A stretch of DNA of 64,000 bases. Source: Virgisporangium aliadipatigenens. Lineage in GTDB: Bacteria > Actinomycetota > Actinomycetes > Mycobacteriales > Micromonosporaceae. Position numbers and translations under genes: made by a program. Shown piece after piece: positions 43,091-51,852 of the stretch. The stretch spans positions 124,001 through 188,000 of the forward strand of contig NZ_BOPF01000019.1 of NCBI RefSeq assembly GCF_016863615.1, read 5' to 3'. Below the pieces are notes generated by a model, which saw only the letters and a list, made by a program, of their open reading frames with translations, did not search any database and was not told where the DNA came from. How positions within the stretch are numbered: position 1 is the stretch's first letter; each line of letters opens with the position of its first letter.

Positions 43091-45958
43091 TCAATTGCCG
43101 CGATACTCTCCCGCCGGGCCGACGCCGACATCCGTCAGGCGGGTACGCAGCGGTGCGGCGTCCGTCGCGGGAAGCCGTTCGATCGAACGCCACGCCTGTG
43201 CGCGCACCGGGCCGGCACGTCCGGTGAGCCCGGCCGCCGCGAGGGCACCCGCCAGCGCCACCAGCGCCCGACTGAGGCGGATCGGATCGTCGAGGCGTTC
43301 GGCGAGGGAGAGGGCCGCCTCGGCCGAGCGCACGGCCGCGTCGGCCCCGGACAGCGCGCGGGCGATGTCCGCCGCCGTCGTCGAGGCGTCGCAGCGCACC
43401 AGGTCGTCGTGGATCCGGGTGGCGATCACGCGGGCGCGTTCGCAGTGCTCCCGGGCCCGTCCGGGATCACCGGCGTCGAGGAACAGCAGCGCGAGTTCGT
43501 GGTGGGTGGCGCCCTGACCGCGAAGGTCGCCGACGCGTTCCCGGACGGCGAGGGCCTGTCGCAGGTGCGCCGCCGCCTCCGCGTGCCTCCCGAGCCGGCG
43601 GCACGCCATGCCGAGCCGGTGCAGGGCGGCGCTCTCGCCGACGACGTTCCCCGTGCGGCGGCACACCGCCAGGCCGGCGGTGTACACGTTCGCCGCGGCG
43701 GCGAAATCGCCCGTTCTGATGTGGAATGAGGCGATGTTGTGCAGGCCGGCGGCCTCCGCGTCGGCGTCGCCGACCCGCCGGGCGAGTGCGACCGCCTCGT
43801 GGAAGCTGCGCGCCGCGGCCTCGTCCTCCAGCAGCGCGAACAGCGCGGCGCCCTGAGTGAGCAGCGTGCCGATCAGGCCCTCCGCGTGGTTGTCGAGCCG
43901 GGCCGCGGACACGGCGACCCGGGCGAGTTCGAGGAACTCGTCCTGCCGGCCCCGGTTGAACACCTGGAACGTGGTGCCGGCCAGTTGCCAGCCGTGCCGG
44001 GGAAAGCCCGCCGACGCGGCGAAGCGGCACAGCACCGCGATGGTGGCGCGTTCGGACTCGCACCAGCGCAGCGCCTCCTCCTCCGAGCCGGCCGCGGAGG
44101 AGTCGAAGCGCAGCGGCACCACGGGTCCCGGCACCGGCAGGTCCGGCACGGGCGACTGCTGCGGGGCAAGGACGCGCGAGGCGTTCGCCGCCGTCAACAG
44201 GTACCAGGTGAGCAGGCGACCCAGCGCCGCCGCGCGGTCGGCGGGCGGTTCCTCCGCCGCGGCGCGTTCCGCCGCGTAGCGCTGCAGCAGGTCGTGGAAC
44301 CGGTACCGGCGACCGGTGTCGCGGGTGATGAGGTGCGCGCGGGCGAGCGTTCCCAGGAGAAGCTCCGCCTCCCCGACCTCGACGGCTGCGAGGGCCGCCG
44401 CGGCCTCGGCCCCGATGCTCAACCCGGGCAGGAGGCCGACGAGGCGGAACATGCGGGCGGCCGCCGAGGTCAGAGCGGTATAGGACCAGGCCAGGACCGA
44501 CTGCAGGCTGGCCTCCTCGTCCTCGTCGGTGACGCTGAGGAGGCGGTCGTTCAGCTCGCCGGCGAGGTCGGCCACCGAGGCGCGGTCCCGCTCCGCCACG
44601 CGCTCGCCGATGATGCGCAGGACCAGCGGAAGTCCGCCGGAGAGGCGGGCGAGTTCGGCGACGCCGGCCGGCTCCGAGGACGCGCGTCTGGCCCCGATCA
44701 CCGAGCCGAGGAGCGTGCGGCACTCCGGCTCGGGCAGCGGCGGCACGGTCAGGCAGCGGGCGCCGTCCCGGATGGTGAGGCCGCTCAGCCGGTTGCGGCT
44801 GGTCACCAGCGTCACGCAGGACGCCGAGTTGGACAGCAGCTGCCGCACCTGTGTGCTGTCGCGGGCGTTGTCCACCACGACCAGGACGGCGCGGTCAACG
44901 ACGAGGTCGTCGAACAATTCGCGGCGTTCGTCGGTGTCGCGCGGGACGCGGTCGGCCGGCACGCCGAGCGCGGTCAGGAAACGGCGCAGGGCCGCGTGCG
45001 GCTCGACGGGCGGTCCGGCGCCGAAGGCATTGGCGTTCACAAATATCTGGCCGTCCGGGAAGCGACCCCGGCGCAGGTGCGCCCAGTGGACCGCGAGCGT
45101 GGTCTTGCCGACGCCGGGCATCCCGGAAAGGACGATCAGGTTGGTGTCGGCCTCGTCCAGTTCGACCAGAAGCTCCTTGCGGCCCGCGAAGTCGAAGATC
45201 GACTTCGGTAGCTGCCGCGGTACGGGCGCCGGGTTTCTTCCCCGGACCGTCGCGGGCGGGAGGTCGACCGTGGGTTCCAGCCGCATCCGTTGCCGGTATC
45301 TTCGGCGGAACGTCGCCAGGAAGGCCCGCGCCTCGTCGTCCCGATCCAGGGCGCACAGGGCCTCGATCCAGTGGCGGGCGATCGTCTCGTCGACGGGATG
45401 CTCCCGCACCAACGGATCCAGCAGCGCGAACGCCCGCTCCGGCAGCCCGCCGCGCAGCTGGCTCTCGGCGAGCAGCTTCTGCGCCCCGAGCCGCTCCTCC
45501 GCGATGCGGGTGCGCAACGCCTCGGCCCGCGCACCACGCAGGTCGGCGAGCGGCTCGTCCCGCCACAGCGCCACGGCCTCGCCCAGCAGCGCGACGGCGG
45601 TGTCGTGGCGGCGGCGCGCGGACGCCTCCCGCGCCCGCGCGACGAGCCGGCCGAACCGGTGGAAGTCCACGCTCTCCGGCTCCACGGCGAGGCGGTAGGC
45701 GCCGCTGCCGGGGATGCGGGTCAGTGCGTTGTCCAGCCCGACCTCGGCCAGAACGCCGCGAATGCGGCTCACCAGCGGGTACAGGGCCTGCGGGGTGCCG
45801 CGGGCGCTCCAAAGGTGTTCGACCAGGGTGTCGATGCGCACCGGCGCACCCAGGTGGTAGAGCAGGACGGCGAGCAGCGCGCGCTGCTTGGCGACGCCGA
45901 GCGGCACCTGTTCGCCGTCCACGTACAGGGCCGTTCGGCCGAGAATGACGAACTCCAC
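43091..45958 (-). CDS. AfsR/SARP family regulator with NB-ARC ATPase and TPR domains
   Basis: The 955-residue start is GTG 45958 (VEFVILGRTALYV), behind GGGGGTGG; ATG 46021 would add 21 residues. An OmpR-like winged helix (about 1-95) and a bacterial transcriptional activator domain (about 100-245) are followed by an NB-ARC/STAND ATPase (about 265-560) with Walker A LSGMPGVGKTTLAVHW and Walker B AVLVVVDNARD. Degenerate TPRs fill the C-terminus (about 620-945). AfsR-type proteins are signal-integrating activators of secondary metabolism. No biosynthetic cluster is seen here, so the target is unknown. Confidence 0.92.
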   Translation of the reverse strand: MEFVILGRTALYVDGEQVPLGVAKQRALLAVLLYHLGAPVRIDTLVEHLWSARGTPQALYPLVSRIRGVLAEVGLDNALTRIPGSGAYRLAVEPESVDFHRFGRLVARAREASARRRHDTAVALLGEAVALWRDEPLADLRGARAEALRTRIAEERLGAQKLLAESQLRGGLPERAFALLDPLVREHPVDETIARHWIEALCALDRDDEARAFLATFRRRYRQRMRLEPTVDLPPATVRGRNPAPVPRQLPKSIFDFAGRKELLVELDEADTNLIVLSGMPGVGKTTLAVHWAHLRRGRFPDGQIFVNANAFGAGPPVEPHAALRRFLTALGVPADRVPRDTDERRELFDDLVVDRAVLVVVDNARDSTQVRQLLSNSASCVTLVTSRNRLSGLTIRDGARCLTVPPLPEPECRTLLGSVIGARRASSEPAGVAELARLSGGLPLVLRIIGERVAERDRASVADLAGELNDRLLSVTDEDEEASLQSVLAWSYTALTSAAARMFRLVGLLPGLSIGAEAAAALAAVEVGEAELLLGTLARAHLITRDTGRRYRFHDLLQRYAAERAAAEEPPADRAAALGRLLTWYLLTAANASRVLAPQQSPVPDLPVPGPVVPLRFDSSAAGSEEEALRWCESERATIAVLCRFAASAGFPRHGWQLAGTTFQVFNRGRQDEFLELARVAVSAARLDNHAEGLIGTLLTQGAALFALLEDEAAARSFHEAVALARRVGDADAEAAGLHNIASFHIRTGDFAAAANVYTAGLAVCRRTGNVVGESAALHRLGMACRRLGRHAEAAAHLRQALAVRERVGDLRGQGATHHELALLFLDAGDPGRAREHCERARVIATRIHDDLVRCDASTTAADIARALSGADAAVRSAEAALSLAERLDDPIRLSRALVALAGALAAAGLTGRAGPVRAQAWRSIERLPATDAAPLRTRLTDVGVGPAGEYRGN

Positions 45959-46140
45959 CGGGACCACCCCCGCATCGAGTCTCACTGCGTAGTCGAACGA
46001 CTCCAAGGCGTATTTACACATTGCGCTAGATCTGACAGGACGCCGACCAGGCGGTTTACCAACGGATCGCAAGCCGGCGGCAAGGTTCGCCGCAACCGCG
46101 CACCGCACGCTTCGACGACAACCGATGTAAGGAGCGGGAA

Positions 46141-47139
46141 ATGCGCGATATCGACGTGGTCGTGGTGACGGCGCTGCGACACGAGCACGAGGCGGTGATC
46201 CGGGCGGCCGGCGCCCGCGTCGACCGGTGGACCCACCACGACCGGGACCGCAGCACCCCGTACCTCGCGGGCACCTACGCGTCGGGCGGACGCGCGTTCA
46301 CGGTGGCCGTGGCGCGGGCCACCCGGATGGGCCTGCCGGCGGCCGCGTCGGTGGCCGCGAGCCTGGTCGAACGCCTGCACCCGCGCTGCCTCGCCATGAG
46401 CGGCGTGTGCGCCGGCAACCCCGCGGAGGTGGCGCTGGGCGACGTGATCGTGGCGGACCTGGCGTTCTCCTACGGCGAGGGCAAGCGCACGGCCGGCGGG
46501 CTGATCCCGGACCACCGGCACCTGACGATGCCCGACTCCTGGGTGCGCGCCGCGCAGGACCTGTCGCCGCGCGGGCTGCCCAGCCACGCCGAGCCGACCG
46601 AGCGCGACTCGGCGCGCTGGCTCCTGGAGCGCCTGTCGCACACCGCGGAACCCTGGCGGCATCCCGCGTGGCACCGGTACGGCCCCTGGCATCGCGTGCT
46701 GCCCGCGCTGGAGTCCGGCGGCCTGCTCACGTGGAGCGCCGACGGCGCCGCGCTCACGCCGGACGGTCGGGTGCTCGTGCAGCGCGAACGCCATCACACG
46801 GCGGTGCGACGCATGCCGTTCGCCGTCGCCGTGGGGCCGATCGCGAGCGGGTCGGCGGTGGTCGACGACGGGCGGGTGTGGCGGCGGCTGCGCACCTCCG
46901 GCGTGCGACCCGTCCTCGGGGTGGAACTCGAGGCGGCCGGCATCGCGACCGTCGCACATCGGCTGGACGTGCCGTTCTGGGCGGTGGTGAAGGGCGTGGC
47001 CGATCACGCCGACACGCGCAAGGACGACCGGTACGTGCCGTTCGCCGCGACGGCCGCGGCCGAGGTGCTGTGGCGGCTGCTCGCCGACCGGCTGCTCAGC
47101 GGGCGGGCGCTCGATCGGGCGGCGGCGCAGACGCGTTGA
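46141..47139 (+). CDS. Nucleoside phosphorylase/MTA-SAH nucleosidase-like protein
   Basis: The 332-residue protein starts at 46141 behind AAGGAGCGGGAA. It has the PNP_UDP fold: IDVVVVTALRHEHEAV, then AVARATRMGLPAAASVAASL and RCLAMSGVCAGNPAEVALGD, and late VLGVELEAAGIATVA (base-binding Glu pair) with VVKGVADHADTRKDD (catalytic-type Asp). A variable insert (about 150-230) separates the two halves. Stand-alone proteins of this type occur as effector domains next to NLR-like ATPases. It is divergent from an AfsR-like STAND protein, so a linked sensory role is possible, but plain nucleoside salvage is not excluded. Confidence 0.8.
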   Translation: MRDIDVVVVTALRHEHEAVIRAAGARVDRWTHHDRDRSTPYLAGTYASGGRAFTVAVARATRMGLPAAASVAASLVERLHPRCLAMSGVCAGNPAEVALGDVIVADLAFSYGEGKRTAGGLIPDHRHLTMPDSWVRAAQDLSPRGLPSHAEPTERDSARWLLERLSHTAEPWRHPAWHRYGPWHRVLPALESGGLLTWSADGAALTPDGRVLVQRERHHTAVRRMPFAVAVGPIASGSAVVDDGRVWRRLRTSGVRPVLGVELEAAGIATVAHRLDVPFWAVVKGVADHADTRKDDRYVPFAATAAAEVLWRLLADRLLSGRALDRAAAQTR

Positions 47140-47242
47140 ACGCGCCGGGCAGGTGGAGGCCCGTGATAGGTGGCACGCGTACGAGGGCGCTTCTCGACCA
47201 TTGCCCGAATTCTGGCAGGCCCCGGGTCGACGTCCGCGCGGA

Positions 47243-47257
47243 GCTGAAAATTTCAGC
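47243..47257. promoter_or_regulatory. Perfect 15-bp palindrome upstream of the LPMO gene
   Basis: GCTGAAA-A-TTTCAGC is a perfect inverted repeat about 125 bp upstream of GTG 47382, in a 242-bp intergenic AT-rich stretch. It is a candidate regulator site or part of a promoter. Confidence 0.4.
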
Positions 47258-47350
47258 GAATCTGAATATTTCACAAGTACTCGCACTTACTAGATCAATA
47301 TGGACATCCACCCAAGCGAATGCAAGACTGACGAAACCCCCAAGCAATGA

Positions 47351-47366
47351 TCTTCGATATCGAAGA
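47351..47366. promoter_or_regulatory. Perfect 16-bp palindrome immediately before the LPMO ribosome site
   Basis: TCTTCGATATCGAAGA has no mismatch and ends a few bases before the ACGGAGGA ribosome site of the gene starting at 47382. Its position suits an operator, or an mRNA hairpin limiting translation. Confidence 0.5.
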
Positions 47367-47381
47367 AACGGAGGATCCAAC

Positions 47382-48050
47382 GTGCCCTCTCACACCCCCG
47401 GACACGTCGGTAAGAGATTCCGCAGGCCGCTCCAGGCGCTTCTCCTGGCGCTCGGCCTGGTAGCCGCACTTGCACCCTGGTCCGGCTCGGCCCAGGCCCA
47501 CGGCACGATCATCAACCCCGCCACCCGCGCGTACCAGTGCTGGCAGAAGTGGGGCAGCAACCACATGAGCCCGAACATGCCGTCCGAGGACCCCATGTGT
47601 TACCAGGCCTTCCAGGCCAACCCGGACACCATGTGGAACTGGATGAGCGCGCTGCGGGACGGCCTCGGCGCGCAGTTCCAGGCCAGGACCCCGGACGGGA
47701 CGCTCTGCAGCAACAACCTGTCCCGCAACAACAGCCTGAACACCCCGGGGCAGTGGAAGGTGACCAACGTCAGTCGCACCTTCACGGCGCAGCTGTACGA
47801 CCAGGCCAGCCACGGTGCCGACTACTTCAAGGTCTACATCAGCAAGAACGGTTTCGACCCGACCACCCAGCGCCTCGGGTGGGGCAACCTCGATCTGATC
47901 CTGACGACCGGCCGGTACGCGCCGTCGCAGAACATCTCGTTCAGCGTCAACGCCTCCAACTACACCGGGCGTCGCGTGCTGTTCTTCATCTGGCAGGCCT
48001 CGCACCTCGACCAGGCCTACATGTGGTGCAGCGACGTCAACGTCACCTGA
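47382..48050 (+). CDS. Cellulose-type lytic polysaccharide monooxygenase (AA10)
   Basis: The 222-residue precursor starts at GTG 47382, behind GGAGG. The signal peptide is cut before HGTIINPATRAYQCWQKWG, so the mature protein begins with the copper-binding His; the second His is in YDQASHGADYFKVY. The N-terminal half (SNHMSPNMPSEDPMCYQAFQ) matches the AA10 group that oxidises cellulose or mixed substrates. It has no carbohydrate-binding module, unlike the LPMO at 39993. Three Cys pairs are plausible. A strong terminator follows. Confidence 0.92.
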   Translation: MPSHTPGHVGKRFRRPLQALLLALGLVAALAPWSGSAQAHGTIINPATRAYQCWQKWGSNHMSPNMPSEDPMCYQAFQANPDTMWNWMSALRDGLGAQFQARTPDGTLCSNNLSRNNSLNTPGQWKVTNVSRTFTAQLYDQASHGADYFKVYISKNGFDPTTQRLGWGNLDLILTTGRYAPSQNISFSVNASNYTGRRVLFFIWQASHLDQAYMWCSDVNVT

Positions 48051-48065
48051 TCGACCGCTGATCGG

Positions 48066-48098
48066 ACGCCGGCCCGGGACCCGCTCCCGGGCCGGCGT
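48066..48098. terminator. Hairpin terminator after the LPMO gene
   Basis: ACGCCGGCCCGGGA (48066-48079) pairs perfectly with 48085-48098 around a 5-nt loop, followed by TT. It lies 16 bp past the LPMO stop. Confidence 0.85.
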
Positions 48099-48210
48099 TT
48101 CCGCGTCGTTCGGGAGTGGGACAGGTTGTACCAGGCAGGCCCGTGGCCACCCCCGCAACAATCGGAGCGTGGTCCCGCTCCCGGGATCCCGGGAGAAGGG
48201 TTGACGACGG

Positions 48211-48669
48211 ATGGATCGACGGAGTTTGTTGGCCGGCGGCGGAGCGGCCACAGCCACGTTCGCGGCCGCGCTGACCTCGGGCGCTTCGGAGCGGTTCCGG
48301 CCCGGGCGGGGCAAGCCCGAGGTGGTGGAACGCCTCGAGCGGGCCATGAGCAGCGGGGACGCCGACAAGGTGGCGGCCTGCTTCGCCGTCGACTTCACGG
48401 TCGTGACGCCGCTGCACCCGTCGCGTGGCTTCACCGGCAACGCGCAGGTCCGCAAGAACTGGGCCGGGATCTTCGCCCTGGTGCCTGACCACAAGGGACG
48501 GCTCCTGCGGTGGAGTCGCGGCGCGGACGGCAGCATCTGGACGGAGTGGTCGATGACCGGGACCACTGTCGCCGGCGCGCCTTACCGTGCCGGCGGACCG
48601 GCCATTCTCACCGTCGAGCACGGGGTGATCGCCGCGGCCCGGTTCTACCTGGATCAGGTCGGCGAGTGA
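48211..48669 (+). CDS. Nuclear transport factor 2 (SnoaL)-like protein with signal-like N-terminus
   Basis: The 152-residue protein starts at 48211 with GGGAGAAGG upstream. Residues 1-28 resemble a Tat-type or plain signal (MDRRSLLAGGGAATATFAAA), although the twin Arg motif lacks a full consensus. The rest follows the NTF2-like fold: VVERLERAMSSGDADKVAAC, F-x-VDFTVVTPLHPSRGF, and IWTEWSMTGTTVAG, ending with IAAARFYLDQVGE. Such proteins bind small hydrophobic ligands or act as cyclases or isomerases; the ligand is unknown. No operon partner is evident. Confidence 0.8.
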   Translation: MDRRSLLAGGGAATATFAAALTSGASERFRPGRGKPEVVERLERAMSSGDADKVAACFAVDFTVVTPLHPSRGFTGNAQVRKNWAGIFALVPDHKGRLLRWSRGADGSIWTEWSMTGTTVAGAPYRAGGPAILTVEHGVIAAARFYLDQVGE

Positions 48670-48759
48670 GCGTCGCCGGTGCACCGCCTACGGATTCCAC
48701 CAATCCCCGGCGGGGTCCGTCGTCGACGCCGTGCCGCACCACCTACGGTCGCTCACATC

Positions 48760-50034
48760 ATGGCGAACATCATCGTGGCGGCACCGCCCATCACCGGCGA
48801 GGTCATGCCGCTACTGCACCTGGCCCGACAGCTCTCCGACCGGGGTCACCGGATCGCCTTCCTGACCGGCAGTCGCTTTCGCGGCCCGGTGCGCGACGCC
48901 GGCCTGGAGCACGTGGCGTTGACCGGCAGGGCCGACTACGACCTGGCGGAACTCATCGCCGCACGGGACACGGCCGGTCTGCCGTCGGGCGCGGCGCGGC
49001 GCAACTTCAACTGGATCGAGCTGTTCGTCGAACCGATGCCGGACCAGTATCGGGCGCTTCAACGGCTGCTCGAGGAGGATCCGCAGCGGTGTCTGATCGC
49101 CAACACGATGTTCCTCGGCGCGATGCCCGCCGCCGTGGGCGCACCGGGACGCCGTCCGCGGCGCTGGGTCGCGGTCAGCGCCGTCCCGCTGATTCTCAGC
49201 AGTGACGACACCACGTATTTCGGGCCGGTGAAGGTCGGCCCCGGTGCGGACCAGAGAGCCGCCAACCGTGCCGCGAACGCCGCGCACGCGGCCGATCTCG
49301 GCCCGACGCAGCAACGCCTGAACGCGCTGCTGTCCACGCTGGGCGCCACGGCCCGCAGCGCGCGCATCGGGGACGAGATCGTCACGCTCGCCGACGCGAC
49401 GGCGGTGCTCAGCGTTCCGGGGTTCGAGTTCGCCCGTTCGGACCTGCCGGGCAATGTGCACCTCGTCGGTGTGGTGCCCGCTCAGGAACCCGACGGCTGG
49501 CGGCCTCCCGCGTGGTGGGCAGAGTTGGACGGCAGCCGTCCCGTCGTGGTCGTGACCCAGGGGACGGTCGCCAACCAGGATCTGTCCCAGTTGGTGGAGC
49601 CGACGCTTCGGTCCCTTTCCGGTCGGGAGCTGACCGTGGTCGCGGCGTTGGGGCAGGACCCGTCGGCACTGACCATCCCGGTGCCGGCGAACGCGCGGGT
49701 GGAGCGGTTCATCCCGTTCAGCGCGCTGCTGCCGAAGGCCGACGTGCTGATCACCAACGGTGGCGCGGGAGGCACCCATCAGGCGCTCGCCGCCGGCGTG
49801 CCGGTGATCATGGCCGGTACCAGCGAGGACAAGCCGGCCAACGCGGCACGGGTCGCTCATCACCGGCTCGGCATCGACCTGGCGACCGCCACGCCGTCGC
49901 CGGAGGCCGTCGGGAACGCCGTCACGCAGGTACTCGCCGACGCGGACATCCGGGAGAACGTGCGCCGTCTGGCGAAGGTGTACACCGAGTACGACGCGGT
50001 GGAGCGCATCGAGCGCCTGACCGTCGGCCGTTGA
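48760..50034 (+). CDS. Family 1 (UGT/MGT-like) glycosyltransferase
   Basis: The 424-residue protein starts at ATG 48760 (MANIIVAAPPITGEVMPLLH), which begins the first strand of a GT-B fold. The C-terminal donor site is typical: VVVVTQGTVANQD, VERFIPFSALLPKADVLITN, then GGAGGTHQALAAGVPVIMAG and the PANAARVAHHRLGIDL block. These enzymes transfer sugars from nucleotide donors to small molecules such as macrolides or flavonoids. No aglycone pathway is adjacent, so detoxification is as likely as biosynthesis. Confidence 0.9.
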   Translation: MANIIVAAPPITGEVMPLLHLARQLSDRGHRIAFLTGSRFRGPVRDAGLEHVALTGRADYDLAELIAARDTAGLPSGAARRNFNWIELFVEPMPDQYRALQRLLEEDPQRCLIANTMFLGAMPAAVGAPGRRPRRWVAVSAVPLILSSDDTTYFGPVKVGPGADQRAANRAANAAHAADLGPTQQRLNALLSTLGATARSARIGDEIVTLADATAVLSVPGFEFARSDLPGNVHLVGVVPAQEPDGWRPPAWWAELDGSRPVVVVTQGTVANQDLSQLVEPTLRSLSGRELTVVAALGQDPSALTIPVPANARVERFIPFSALLPKADVLITNGGAGGTHQALAAGVPVIMAGTSEDKPANAARVAHHRLGIDLATATPSPEAVGNAVTQVLADADIRENVRRLAKVYTEYDAVERIERLTVGR

Positions 50035-50099
50035 GCCATCGCCCGCAGGTGTGGATCCGCACGTGAGGGTTTCCTCGGCGGTGCGCGCCCACCGCCGGT

Positions 50100-50696
50100 T
50101 CAGCGGGGCATCGCCTCCTGGTAACGGCGTTTCAGCGCCTCGACCCGTTCCGGACCGCTGAACCCCTTGAACGCCCGCTCCTGATACTCGGCGGGCAGTT
50201 CGGCGCGCACCCGTTCGCGGAAGTCCTCGCCGCCGGTGATCGCCCGCACCGCGAACGGCGCACCGTCGACGACGATCGGCCCGACCAGCTTCGGCGCCAC
50301 GTCGAACGGATAGCCGTCCTTGGTGAACGCGCAGGCGTGGTAGCCGTAGGCGCGGGTCACCTCGTCGACGCTGCCGGCCGTGGCGGGCTCGACCCCGTAG
50401 ACCTCGGCGACGCACACCAGCCCACCCGAACGGCCGCCCAGGTCGTGCCCGTGGTCGGTGTGCTGCTGCGGGGTGGCCTTCTCCAGTTCGGTGACGACGC
50501 GCGCGGCGAGCTGGTCGGTCAGGCTGCCCGTGGCAAGAGGTGCGGCCGGCTCGCCGTCGGGCCGGCCGATGAGGGCGTACAGGCCGGCGAGCACCAGCAC
50601 CGCGGCCGTCACCGCGGCACCGATCGCGAGCCGGCCCCGCGCGGCGGTTCGCGGCGGCGGACCCGGCGGGGCGGGGGTGTCGAGGGCGGCAGACAT
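50100..50696 (-). CDS. Unknown single-pass membrane protein
   Basis: The 198-residue start at ATG 50696 (MSAALDTPAPPGPP) is chosen because the longer frame crosses the divergent promoter region and lacks coding character. After a Pro-rich cytoplasmic segment there is one transmembrane helix (about 27-46). An external domain of about 145 residues contains two Cys residues and the text YGYHACAFTKDGYPFDV. I do not recognise a family. It may be an anchored sensor or wall-associated factor. Confidence 0.65.
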   Translation of the reverse strand: MSAALDTPAPPGPPPRTAARGRLAIGAAVTAAVLVLAGLYALIGRPDGEPAAPLATGSLTDQLAARVVTELEKATPQQHTDHGHDLGGRSGGLVCVAEVYGVEPATAGSVDEVTRAYGYHACAFTKDGYPFDVAPKLVGPIVVDGAPFAVRAITGGEDFRERVRAELPAEYQERAFKGFSGPERVEALKRRYQEAMPR

Positions 50697-50864
50697 GTCA
50701 GCCAGTCTGCACACCATCCAGGCATATCGATAGCGATCGCGCCGCGGATCCACGGCGAACGGCGCATACGGCCGCCGCGGCGTGAAATGTTTCCGCCACG
50801 CGGAGCCGATCACCGGTCCCGGAAATGGGAGGACAGGCCTCGCCGGGCTCCATAGGGTGCGGTC

Positions 50865-51839
50865 GTGACCGCCGAATCGCCGGACCTCATCTGGCGTCCG
50901 CTGGCCGTGTCCGACGGCGCGGCGATGGCCGACCTGCTGAACGCGATCGACGCGGAGGACCACGTCTGGGGGCAGTACACCGCCCAGGACGCGGCCGAGG
51001 AGCTGGACTCACCGGTCGACGACCTCCCGACGTCCACGCTGGCGGTCTTCGACGGCGCGACGATGCTCGGCTTCTCGGCGGTCCACTACAAGCCCAACGC
51101 CGAGATCGTGCACCGGGTGCACGCGGCCGGCGCCGTCCGCCCGACCCATCGTCGCCGGGGACTCGGGACGAAGCTCATGCGGCACGGGCTGGCGACCGCC
51201 CGGGCGCTGCACGCCCTGCATCACCCCACCCTCCGACTGGTCGTCGAATCCGTCTACGGCGAGCATGTGCACGGGGCCGTCGCCCTGTACCGCGCGGCGG
51301 GGATGACGGCGACGACGTGGAGCCGGCACATGAGGCATCCGCTCGGCACCGCCGTTCCCGACGTCCCGGTCCCCGACGGCCTGCGGATCGAGGGCTACAC
51401 GGCCGGGACCGACGAGGAGTTCCGCGCGGTCCGCAACGAGGCCGTCCGGGACATCCCGGGCAGGTCGCAGCTCAGCGCCGAGGAGTGGAAGGTCTGGGCC
51501 GTCAACGCGAACTTCCGGCCCGAGACGAGCTTCCTGCTGCGCGACGTCGAGACCGGCACCGCGGCCGGGGTCGTCCTGGTCGTCTCGTGGGAGGCCGACA
51601 CCGTGGCGACCGGCATCCGTGACGCGTACTTCAGGGTCATCGCCACGCGGCCCGCGTACGAGGGGCGCGGCGTGACCGAAGCCCTGATCTCACACACGCT
51701 CAAAACCGCGCGGGACCAGGGCTACGGACGGGCCAGCCTCAGGGTCGACGCCGACGGTTCGAGCAAGGAGTTCGGCGTCTACGACAAAGCCGGGTTCGTC
51801 ACCCACGACACCCAGGTCCACTACCGCATCGAACTCTGA
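50865..51839 (+). CDS. Two-domain GNAT acetyltransferase, mycothiol-synthase-like layout
   Basis: The 324-residue protein starts at GTG 50865. Two GNAT domains are in tandem. The N-terminal one (about 5-160) keeps an intact acetyl-CoA loop, AVRPTHRRRGLGTKLMRHGL. The C-terminal one (about 170-324) has VIATRPAYEGRGVTEALISH and ends with the usual VYDKAGF motif. Tandem GNATs of this size include mycothiol synthase MshD. The motif spacing is generic, however, so I name only the layout. Confidence 0.82.
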   Translation: MTAESPDLIWRPLAVSDGAAMADLLNAIDAEDHVWGQYTAQDAAEELDSPVDDLPTSTLAVFDGATMLGFSAVHYKPNAEIVHRVHAAGAVRPTHRRRGLGTKLMRHGLATARALHALHHPTLRLVVESVYGEHVHGAVALYRAAGMTATTWSRHMRHPLGTAVPDVPVPDGLRIEGYTAGTDEEFRAVRNEAVRDIPGRSQLSAEEWKVWAVNANFRPETSFLLRDVETGTAAGVVLVVSWEADTVATGIRDAYFRVIATRPAYEGRGVTEALISHTLKTARDQGYGRASLRVDADGSSKEFGVYDKAGFVTHDTQVHYRIEL

Positions 51840-51852
51840 CGAGGACCCGCCG

